Shown one piece after another: positions 1 through 5,402 of a stretch of 5,777 nucleotides of DNA. The DNA is taken from contig JAUHZM010000203.1 in the NCBI GenBank assembly GCA_030426005.1, forward strand, positions 1 to 5,777, in the 5' to 3' direction. The notes under the pieces were generated by a model. It searched no databases. It worked only from the letters and a program-made list of their open reading frames with translations, and had not been told where the DNA came from. A program made the translations under genes and the position numbers. The stretch comes from Gammaproteobacteria bacterium (GTDB lineage Bacteria; Pseudomonadota; Gammaproteobacteria; Arenicellales; Arenicellaceae). Numbering within the stretch: the stretch's first letter is position 1; each line of letters begins with the position of its first letter.

Positions 1-379
1 TAGTGGCGGGTATGCCGATGGCGAACAACTTAGAGACTTCGTTTGGGTTAAAGACGTCGTCGATGTGAATTTGCACTTCTTGGAGCACCCTGAAGACGGT
101 GGCATTTTTAATGTTGGTACGGGTCGAGCACAAAGTTTTAACGACGTCGCAACCGCTGTATTAAATACGCTGGAAGGCGCTAACAAGTCCACCAAAGAAT
201 GGGTTGCTGAGAATAAGATTCGTTATATTCCATTCCCTGAAGCGTTGGTCGGTAAGTACCAAAGTTACACACGCGCTGACTTAACCAATCTCACTATGTC
301 CGGCGATTACAATAAGAACTTCGCCACGGTGGAAGAGGGCGTTAAACACTACGTTCATGAGTTGGCTGCCGCGCGTTAA
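1..379 (+). CDS. hldD: ADP-L-glycero-D-manno-heptose 6-epimerase, C-terminal part (partial, cut by window start)
   Basis: HldD is a cytoplasmic short-chain dehydrogenase-fold enzyme that epimerises ADP-D-glycero-D-manno-heptose to the L-glycero form, the last step in making the heptose donor for the LPS inner core. The open frame runs in from the left edge (first full codon at 2) and ends with TAA at 377-379, leaving about 125 residues of a protein that is usually about 310-330 long, so the Rossmann domain with its NAD(P) site lies outside. Visible family signatures are RDFVWVKDVVDVN near the start, the GIFNVGTGRAQSFNDVA segment, and IPFPEALVGKYQSYTRADLTNL in the C-terminal substrate domain, which closely match Escherichia coli HldD as I recall it. 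A GTG at 65 opens a shorter frame but is an internal valine codon. murI starts 3 nt after the stop, so the two are probably co-transcribed. The family call is firm. Confidence 0.95.
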   Translation, partial: SGGYADGEQLRDFVWVKDVVDVNLHFLEHPEDGGIFNVGTGRAQSFNDVATAVLNTLEGANKSTKEWVAENKIRYIPFPEALVGKYQSYTRADLTNLTMSGDYNKNFATVEEGVKHYVHELAAAR

Positions 380-382
380 TCT

Positions 383-1171
383 GTGGGCAATGTTGTTATC
401 TATGATTCGGGTGTCGGCGGTCTAACCATCTGGGAGGCCGTGCGCCGCCAGTGTCCGACCTTGCACACGGTATTTGTTAGCGATAATCAGGCGTTTCCGT
501 ACGGAACGAAGTCTGATGGCGAATTACTAGATAGAATCCACAGGGTTGTTCGTTCGATTGCACAAAGCTGCGCGCCTGATGTGCTCGTGGTGGCCTGCAA
601 TACGGCCAGCACCGTCGCCTTACCGAGTTTACGTGCCGAATTTGATTTTCCTATTGTTGGCGTGGTACCGGCAATTAAGCCTGCTGCAGCCGTTACGAAG
701 ACGGGCAAGATCGCTCTGCTAGCAACACCAGCCACAGTACAGCGTGCGTACACACAGCAGTTAATCACAGAGTTTGCCCACAATATCGACGTGCTCAAAA
801 TTGGCAGTAGTCGCTTGGTTGAGTTAGCAGAGGCCAAACTGCGTGGTGCAAAAGTGAGCGACGCTGATTTGGTACCAATACTATCTCCGATCGATAATCA
901 CTCTGAGATCGATGTGATTGTATTGGCATGCACACATTTTCCGTTGTTGGCAGACGAAATAACCCGGTACTTTCACGCTCGAGATCGCTCGATCACTCTG
1001 GTGGACAGTGCCGATGCCATCGCACGTCGTGTCGCGTCGCTGGATGTCTCCTCGGATTCGGAGATCGGGCAAGCTATGGCCGTCTTTACCCAGCAACTGA
1101 ACTCTGACGCTTTGCGGAACGGGTTGATCGATCTGGGTTTCAACGATATTAAAGTACTAGATGTCGATTGA
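383..1171 (+). CDS. murI: Glutamate racemase
   Basis: MurI interconverts L- and D-glutamate without a cofactor in the cytoplasm, supplying D-glutamate for the peptidoglycan stem peptide. The 262-residue product has the full family pattern: DSGVGGLT (residues 8-15) with the conserved Asp8-Ser9, PYG (39-41), the first catalytic cysteine Cys72 in the ACNTAS motif, and the second, Cys183, in the ACTHFPLL motif followed by His185. Length is normal for the short form; E. coli MurI is longer because of an N-terminal extension. I chose the GTG at 383 because it places DSGVGG seven residues from the N-terminus, as in many homologues, and no better start precedes it. There is no clear Shine-Dalgarno; the start lies only 3 nt past the hldD stop, so translation is probably coupled to hldD. 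Nothing looks truncated or unusual, and both active-site cysteines are present. Confidence 0.95.
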   Translation: MGNVVIYDSGVGGLTIWEAVRRQCPTLHTVFVSDNQAFPYGTKSDGELLDRIHRVVRSIAQSCAPDVLVVACNTASTVALPSLRAEFDFPIVGVVPAIKPAAAVTKTGKIALLATPATVQRAYTQQLITEFAHNIDVLKIGSSRLVELAEAKLRGAKVSDADLVPILSPIDNHSEIDVIVLACTHFPLLADEITRYFHARDRSITLVDSADAIARRVASLDVSSDSEIGQAMAVFTQQLNSDALRNGLIDLGFNDIKVLDVD

Positions 1172-1229
1172 AATACCACAATACGGAGCCAAGTAAAGCT
1201 CGATATTCTAATTTAAGCAATCCATTGGT

Positions 1230-1682
1230 ATGACTGACTCAAACTTTTCATTAGTCTTAAAGCAGCTGGAAGCGCTGCTCGAGAGCGAACCCGATTACAT
1301 CGCCAACGCGGCGAATATGTCTTCGCTAATCTACAATAGCTTGCCTGATCTAAATTGGGTTGGGTTTTACTTTCTGCAAGGCGATGAACTGGTGTTGGGA
1401 CCATTTAACGGTCAGCCAGCATGTACGCGTATACCAATTGGCAAGGGCGTGTGTGGTACGGCGTATGCGAGTAACACCACCCAGCGCGTGGACGACGTGC
1501 ACCTTTTTCCGGGCCACATTGCCTGTGATGCCGCCAGCGAGTCAGAGGTTGTGGTGCCGTTCAAGAGTGATCGGGTTTCTGGTGTCTTTGATATTGATAG
1601 CCCTGTAAAAGCCCGATTCACAGACGCGGAGCAAGCTTTTTTTGAAGCCGCGGTGGCAATCTATAAGCGTTGCTTAGGTTAA
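1230..1682 (+). CDS. msrC: Free methionine-(R)-sulfoxide reductase (GAF-domain, YebR/fRMsr type)
   Basis: Members of this family reduce the R-epimer of free (not protein-bound) methionine sulfoxide to methionine in the cytoplasm, using cysteines in a GAF fold and recycling through thioredoxin. The 150-residue protein is one GAF domain. Hallmarks are LNWVGFYFL (41-49), LVLGPFNGQPAC (55-65), IPIGKGVCGTA (68-78), HIACDAASESE (96-106) and GVFDIDSP (118-125). The three family cysteines are present at Cys65, Cys75 and Cys99, corresponding to the catalytic and resolving cysteines known in E. coli YebR, so activity is expected. Acidic residues Glu105, Asp121 and Asp123 fit the known substrate-ammonium binding region. 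The ATG at 1230 gives the normal length; the Shine-Dalgarno is weak. It lies 58 nt after murI in the same direction and may share its transcript. The call is firm on motifs; the symbol follows E. coli usage. Confidence 0.93.
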   Translation: MTDSNFSLVLKQLEALLESEPDYIANAANMSSLIYNSLPDLNWVGFYFLQGDELVLGPFNGQPACTRIPIGKGVCGTAYASNTTQRVDDVHLFPGHIACDAASESEVVVPFKSDRVSGVFDIDSPVKARFTDAEQAFFEAAVAIYKRCLG

Positions 1683-1703
1683 CTCTTTGCCCCGGGGTAT
1701 TTT

Positions 1704-2429
1704 ATGACGTTTCGCATTTTCTTTCTCTTCAGTCTGACTGCTGCCTTGTTGGTCGCTCCTTCGGCTTTGTTTGCTGGCAGCGCTGAGTCGGACTCGATCA
1801 TCGACATGATACCTTCCATTGTGGCATCCACGCTTTGCCAGCCGGGCGATGCTAGTTGTGAAACACGCGCCGAATGCGAGCGTCGCGATGGTTTTTGGCA
1901 AAATGGGGAATGCATTAGGAAGTCGCCTTCGTTTTTGAATACCGAAGCTATGGGCGGTCGTTGGTACCTGGTGACAAATTTTCCAGAAGGAGAGTTCGAC
2001 AATTATCTGGTTTTTGACATCAATTCGATCGCGCCGGTGGCAGGCTCGACGGACTTTTATCTTGAAGGGCAGGGCCACAGTAGTAACCAGTTTAATGACA
2101 GTGAGCCAACGGAGGCTGTTATTAGTTACGATTCTGCTCAAGGTGATTGGTATATTTTGGACTACTGGGGCATGGAACAAGGCTTGATAAGTTCAATTGA
2201 GGTGGCGCGAATCAGTACTTCAGTGTTCTCGGGTTGTGAGTATTTCGTTGATTTTCCTGAGCTCACTTACGTCGACGGAGTTTGTCACCCTGTTCGAATG
2301 ACTCGACAGCCCATGACGAAAATTGGAAGTAGCAAGAAGGGTTCCAGACAATCTTTGTTTACGCGTGAACAAAGTCCAGTAAAAAAGGCCGACAAGTCAG
2401 TAACTACGCGGGTTCGCACGATAAAATAA
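1704..2429 (+). CDS. Secreted six-cysteine protein of unknown function with basic C-terminal tail
   Basis: I do not recognise this 241-residue protein. It starts with a convincing Sec signal peptide: Arg4, a hydrophobic core at about 5-20 and a likely cleavage after Ala24 (ALFA before GS). The rest is probably periplasmic or secreted. Four cysteines cluster at 45, 52, 58 and 70 in a small module ending DGFWQNGEC, and two more lie at 178 and 194, so three disulfides are possible. Residues 84-155 alternate hydrophobic and polar residues as in beta strands and begin GGRWYLVTNF, which recalls the lipocalin GxW motif, but this is too weak to assign a family. The last 40 or so residues have many Lys/Arg and few hydrophobics and are probably disordered. 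The ATG at 1704 follows GGGG at 1694-1697 by 6 nt and lies 21 nt after msrC, so it may be last in the hldD-murI-msrC unit. It is a real gene on signal peptide and spacing; function unknown. Confidence 0.8.
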   Translation: MTFRIFFLFSLTAALLVAPSALFAGSAESDSIIDMIPSIVASTLCQPGDASCETRAECERRDGFWQNGECIRKSPSFLNTEAMGGRWYLVTNFPEGEFDNYLVFDINSIAPVAGSTDFYLEGQGHSSNQFNDSEPTEAVISYDSAQGDWYILDYWGMEQGLISSIEVARISTSVFSGCEYFVDFPELTYVDGVCHPVRMTRQPMTKIGSSKKGSRQSLFTREQSPVKKADKSVTTRVRTIK

Positions 2430-2609
2430 GGAGATTTTAATTCTGTGTGAAATCAGGCTCGCACAGGCCGATAAGGTCTGATAATGTAACCTTAATTGGG
2501 CAAAAGCAGGTCATTGGTGTGTGACACCAGTCAGTCGCAACGGCCTGTAGGGTAGAACTTTAGTTTTTTTTGACTTTGTATTAAATACGCCGGATTACAC
2601 CCGGTGTTC
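2430..2609 (+). other. Intergenic region with potential RNA secondary structure
   Basis: No gene is supported in this stretch. It holds several inverted repeats. CTGTGTGA (2443-2450) can pair with TCGCACAG (2459-2466) with one G-U wobble. CAGGCC (2464-2469) can pair with GGTCTG (2475-2480), also with one wobble. ACAGGCCG (2463-2470) is perfectly complementary to CGGCCTGT (2541-2548). ATTGGTGT (2513-2520) can pair with ACACCAGT (2524-2531) around a GTG loop, with one wobble. The first three compete for the same bases, so they cannot coexist. A T8 run lies at 2564-2571 but no strong stem directly precedes it, so I do not call a terminator. It matches no riboswitch consensus that I know. It may be the 3' UTR of the secreted-protein gene, the regulatory region of the small downstream gene, or an unannotated small RNA. 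Confidence 0.4.
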
Positions 2610-2615
2610 TATAAT
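2570..2615 (+). promoter_or_regulatory. Candidate promoter region of the 84-residue gene
   Basis: TTGACT at 2570-2575 matches five of six bases of the sigma-70 -35 box, and TATAAT at 2610-2615 is a perfect -10 box, but the two are 34 nt apart and cannot form one promoter. TTGACT has only a poor -10 partner at 17 nt (GATTAC, 2593-2598). TATAAT has no recognisable -35 partner and no adjacent TG extension, so it may need an activator. Starts of transcription from either would fall at about 2605 or 2622, both upstream of the Shine-Dalgarno at 2638-2646. A perfect short dyad, ACACC-C-GGTGT (2597-2607), lies just upstream of TATAAT, where a regulator could bind. Promoter activity is inferred from sequence only. 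Confidence 0.4.
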
Positions 2616-2637
2616 GGTACACGGGGCAAGAAATACT

Positions 2638-2646
2638 AAGGGAGGT
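2638..2646 (+). promoter_or_regulatory. Strong Shine-Dalgarno that decides the start at 2659
   Basis: AAGGGAGGT is close to the full anti-16S complement. It lies 12 nt before the ATG at 2659, slightly long but usable, and lies downstream of the alternative in-frame ATG at 2614. That ATG overlaps a perfect TATAAT box and would add an unlikely 15-residue glycine-rich leader. The 2659 start is therefore preferred. Confidence 0.7.
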
Positions 2647-2658
2647 TATTGGGGTTAT

Positions 2659-2913
2659 ATGTCGATAAAAATCAATCTAAAAGACATTCAGCTGTCGCAG
2701 TTGAATCCAGAATGTGTGTTGCTTATTAATCGTTTTATACGTGCTCTGAAGGCGCACGATGGGACGGTGCTAAAAATTCAGGAAAAGGATATCCTGATGC
2801 AGATATCCGAACAGGCAAGGCGCACGGATAACGACGAGTTAGCGGTTATGTATAAAGAGTTGAAAGAGAAGATTCTCGTTTGTGTACATGCCGAGCTAGC
2901 GGGCAAACGTTAG
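2659..2913 (+). CDS. Small hypothetical protein (84 residues)
   Basis: I do not recognise this protein. From the ATG at 2659 it gives 84 residues beginning MSIKINLKDIQLSQLNPEC and ending ELAGKR. It has no signal peptide or membrane segment and is rich in Lys, Glu, Asp and Arg with regularly spaced Leu/Ile. A mainly alpha-helical soluble cytoplasmic protein is likely, with helices around residues 14-30, 38-52 and 56-78. Cysteines are present at 19 and 74 but form no metal-binding pattern. An in-frame ATG at 2614 would extend it by 15 residues, but I reject that because of the Shine-Dalgarno at 2638-2646 and the TATAAT overlapping 2614. It has its own promoter-like region and is probably transcribed alone. 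It ends 16 bp from the stop of the convergent minus-strand gene. It could be a small regulator or partner protein, but nothing in the sequence shows which. Confidence 0.72.
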   Translation: MSIKINLKDIQLSQLNPECVLLINRFIRALKAHDGTVLKIQEKDILMQISEQARRTDNDELAVMYKELKEKILVCVHAELAGKR

Positions 2914-2914
2914 C
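2895..2914 (+). other. Weak hairpin across the stop codon of the 84-residue gene
   Basis: GCTAGCG (2895-2901) can pair with CGTTAGC (2908-2914) with one G-U wobble around a six-base loop. It spans the end of the gene and sits between two convergent genes. No T tract follows on either strand, so it is not a canonical intrinsic terminator, though it could stabilise the mRNA end. Confidence 0.25.
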
Positions 2915-2929
2915 GGTAGCAGATCAAAC

Positions 2930-4090
2930 TCAAATCTTGAACCGACGCCAGAAAAGTACCGCGGTGCTCGCCAGCAGTAAGAGGTAGAACAGCGTAAATG
3001 CTAGGTCGTTGATGATTTTCTTCATCACATTTACAAGCAGTTGGCGTTTTCCGGCGCGCTGTTGTTTATTGATCAGTATTTGTGGTGGCGTCAGGGTCTG
3101 GTAGTCGGCCATCTGAGCTTTATTGATTGCTTTGACAGCTTTTATGCGCCATAGGTTGGCTGATTCTTCAGGTAAGAAATCGAATCGAATTCGCTCGACG
3201 ATGTGGTCAGCCGGTTGCTCTTCGCTTAAGTGGTTCAATGGAATAAAAAAGCGATACTGATTTGACGTCTGCGCTTTAACGCGCACTAAAGCACTGGCGT
3301 CCGCGCGAAAACCATGGTGCTCTGTGGCGTAAAACAGTTGAAAGTCAAGATAATCACTGTTGGCGACCTGTGTTCGTGACAAGGTTACGGCAATACCAGC
3401 TAAATCTTTAGTCGAGATATCAATGACTGGTGAGGTCATGAACGGGTCCAACCCCGTGACGCTGAGTGAACGAAGGTCGCCCTCCATATCGTGCAGCTCC
3501 CAATTAGTGAGTGGCAGCGTCAGGCCTTCCTTGTCTAACTTATTCACGCCATTGTAGATTCGGGTGATCTTCGCGATAGTCATGTCGTCTGGCGCAGATA
3601 ACACCACTTTTGGGTGCGATAGCACCTCGATGGAGCAGTCTGCACAGCGTTCAAAATCTAATCGAAGCTGCGATGACGGTGGTCGATCGTCAGGTAGCGG
3701 CACGGCGAACCAGGTTTCACCTGATTGAAGCTCGGGTCTAGCCACAGACAGTCGAACCCGATATCGCGGATCAAACACTAAGTCGTTCGTTTTAGCGTGG
3801 GGCGCTGGTGACAACGCGCTGAAAAACAATTCGAATGGAACTGCATCCAAATTATCGGGCAGGTTTTCAATATGAAGATTAAGCAGCAAGAACCGGCCGC
3901 TTGATTCTGACCTGTACGGTTCGAATGTGATGTATGCATCAGGGCCACTCACGCGCAATCTAGATCCTTCGCTGACAAGATCATGAGATTCGACCTTCGG
4001 CAAACTTAACGCCTGCGCAATGCCAGTCGTACACAACATGAGTACTACTGCCGTGAGAAACGCGAGTTTTCGGTAATGCGCCTTGCTCAT
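2930..4090 (-). CDS. Membrane-anchored periplasmic protein with two related beta-rich modules, partner of the GT-C-like protein
   Basis: I do not recognise a named family for this 386-residue protein. A signal peptide is clear: Lys3/Arg7/Lys8, a hydrophobic core at about 9-24 and probable cleavage after Ala27 (IAQA). It is not a lipoprotein, since LMLC lacks the small residue needed before the cysteine. Two modules follow that look like diverged copies. The first, about 50-165, ends in LRLDFERCADCSIEV; the second, about 221-322, ends in IRFDFLPEESANLWRIKAV. Each is strand-rich and finishes with an R-[LF]-D-F signature that recalls galactose-binding-like jelly-roll domains in polysaccharide enzymes, which is inference. 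A membrane segment at about 363-381 is followed by the basic end WRRFKI, leaving the bulk in the periplasm. The ATG start overlaps the stop of the upstream membrane protein gene (ATGA), so the two are probably made together. Likely role: sugar binding or scaffolding for that enzyme. Confidence 0.8.
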   Translation of the reverse strand: MSKAHYRKLAFLTAVVLMLCTTGIAQALSLPKVESHDLVSEGSRLRVSGPDAYITFEPYRSESSGRFLLLNLHIENLPDNLDAVPFELFFSALSPAPHAKTNDLVFDPRYRVRLSVARPELQSGETWFAVPLPDDRPPSSQLRLDFERCADCSIEVLSHPKVVLSAPDDMTIAKITRIYNGVNKLDKEGLTLPLTNWELHDMEGDLRSLSVTGLDPFMTSPVIDISTKDLAGIAVTLSRTQVANSDYLDFQLFYATEHHGFRADASALVRVKAQTSNQYRFFIPLNHLSEEQPADHIVERIRFDFLPEESANLWRIKAVKAINKAQMADYQTLTPPQILINKQQRAGKRQLLVNVMKKIINDLAFTLFYLLLLASTAVLFWRRFKI

Positions 4091-5370
4091 GAGGTACGCA
4101 CCTCAGTATTGCGTTGCAGGACACGGTAGGCAAAGAAGCCCATGATCACCAGGAAAAGTGCACGCATGATCTGAATAGCCTGATGCAGGTCGAGACCACG
4201 TGGTGCGATATGTTGATTATACCAACCAGGAAAATAACCCATGCCGATAAAATCGCTCGACAGTGGTGCGGCAAGAAACAGAGTGAATACACCGCCATCT
4301 GTTTTCAAAAGCCATAGGATGATCCAGGCGGCACTAAAGACGACAAAGGGCAGTACGACACGCTTTTGATACTGAATGCAGAGTATCGGGAAAATAGTTA
4401 GCCAGGCGGCGTAGTGCACACTATGCACGTTGAATCCAAAATAGATAAACAAAGCGATCGCGCTGGTGATCACAAACCGTTCGGCATGGGCACGATCACC
4501 AATCTCCCAAGCGTAAATCGCCAGACTGGCCAGGCCGATAATGACGGGGTAGAACCAGTAGTAACCCAATGATAGAAGTTTATTGAATGCATCATTTGAG
4601 TGCGTAGCGCGGGGGTCCACAAACAGACTTAAGTCACCACCAAGTTTTGGCCATAGCCAAGAAGGTAGTATCAGAATAACGGCAATGGTGATACTGGCGA
4701 ATCCCACAACGAATAAATTGCGTAGCCAAGCATCTTTGAAATCAATCAGCGCGAGCAGGAAAAATGGCGCGAATAATAAATTGATCTCGCGGCAATGCAG
4801 CGATAAGGCGAACAAAATGCAGGCGCTTAAGTTATTGTCGTGCTTGAGCTGTAAGGCGGTAGCAGCCAGGAAAAACAGACTGATCACTTCGAATCGACCA
4901 AAAATGTAGGTCGCAAACAAAGTGACAGGATTAAACAGCCATAGTAAGACCGCTATTTTTCGGTGCGTCGGATTATCCACAAATTTCCAAATCATCCAGA
5001 CCACGCCGAGATCAAATAGAAAATAGGGTAGCTTAAAAATAAACAGGTAGCGGAATACCTGAGGGTCATTCAGAAAAAAACCATAGTCTGTCAGGCTTGC
5101 TACTGATTGCGTTGGGTCGGGCAGATCAAATAGTGCAGGGGGCGCATCTACGAAGAGCTTAGACACCCATGCGAATAGCATTTCGATGTAATACACAATC
5201 GGTCTGTGCGCATTATCAAAATACAAGCCTTGCTCGAGCACATAGTACACACGCCGGTATTCTGAGAATAAATCGACATGCGCAAAAAACGGCATTAATA
5301 AAAAGCGCAGCAGCACCGCAGCACCCAAAGCAAGCACTAAGAACTGTCGATTGTTGAGGGGTCGTTGCAC
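4087..5370 (-). CDS. Polytopic membrane protein, probable GT-C fold glycosyltransferase
   Basis: GT-C enzymes transfer sugars from polyprenyl-phosphate donors on the outer face of the cytoplasmic membrane. This product, 427 residues from the chosen start, has roughly 10-12 hydrophobic segments, the first at about 9-28. The loop after it contains HVDLFSEYRR (31-40), with Asp33 placed like the conserved acidic residue in the first outer loop of GT-C enzymes. FGRFEVISLFF (157-167) resembles the GQxD/GRxE segment of PIG-M-like mannosyltransferases, and NVHSVHYAAW (314-323) the late His-rich motif. Identity as a glycosyltransferase is likely; donor and acceptor are unknown. I chose GTG at 5370, which has GGAAG 6 nt upstream and places the first membrane helix near the N-terminus. 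TTG at 5427 would add 19 residues, overlap the upstream gene by 25 bp and has no Shine-Dalgarno. The 3' end overlaps the next gene by 4 bp, and the PhyH-like gene lies just upstream, so all three probably form an operon. Confidence 0.8.
   Translation of the reverse strand: MQRPLNNRQFLVLALGAAVLLRFLLMPFFAHVDLFSEYRRVYYVLEQGLYFDNAHRPIVYYIEMLFAWVSKLFVDAPPALFDLPDPTQSVASLTDYGFFLNDPQVFRYLFIFKLPYFLFDLGVVWMIWKFVDNPTHRKIAVLLWLFNPVTLFATYIFGRFEVISLFFLAATALQLKHDNNLSACILFALSLHCREINLLFAPFFLLALIDFKDAWLRNLFVVGFASITIAVILILPSWLWPKLGGDLSLFVDPRATHSNDAFNKLLSLGYYWFYPVIIGLASLAIYAWEIGDRAHAERFVITSAIALFIYFGFNVHSVHYAAWLTIFPILCIQYQKRVVLPFVVFSAAWIILWLLKTDGGVFTLFLAAPLSSDFIGMGYFPGWYNQHIAPRGLDLHQAIQIMRALFLVIMGFFAYRVLQRNTEVRTS
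4090..4105 (-). promoter_or_regulatory. Inverted repeat enclosing the Shine-Dalgarno of the 386-residue gene
   Basis: Read on the minus strand this is TGAGGT-GCGT-ACCTCA, a perfect 6-bp stem with a four-base loop. The left arm contains GAGGT, the best ribosome binding site for the gene starting at 4090, 9 nt before the ATG. The right arm ends on the A of that ATG. Ribosomes finishing the upstream gene, whose TGA overlaps the ATG, would open the stem, which fits translational coupling. Confidence 0.5.
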
Positions 5371-5402
5371 CAGCTGCTTCCGTATTTGTGGTGTGCTTGC
5401 GT

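Noticed and set aside
158..170. GTATTAAATACGC occurs here and again at 2578-2590
   Set aside because: One 13-base match in nearly 6 kb is not far from chance, and the first copy lies inside hldD coding sequence. I treat it as coincidence.
1674..2180. Open antisense frames on the minus strand opposite the secreted-protein gene (also 1679-2002)
   Set aside because: They lie opposite a gene with a clear signal peptide and good spacing, show no recognisable motif, and their composition looks like a shadow of the real frame.
2564..2571. T8 tract as a rho-independent terminator for the upstream gene
   Set aside because: The sequence just before it can only form a 3-4 bp stem; the stronger hairpin ends at 2531, over 30 nt away.
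3360..3557. Plus-strand open frames inside the minus-strand genes (here, 4114-4317, 4583-4909, 5169-5357, 5388-5600)
   Set aside because: They are short, without motifs, and lie opposite well-supported coding sequence.
4031..4033. Cysteine in the signal peptide of the 386-residue protein as a lipidation site
   Set aside because: The residues before it are Leu-Met-Leu, which lack the small residue required at -1 of a lipobox. A signal peptidase I site after Ala27 fits better.
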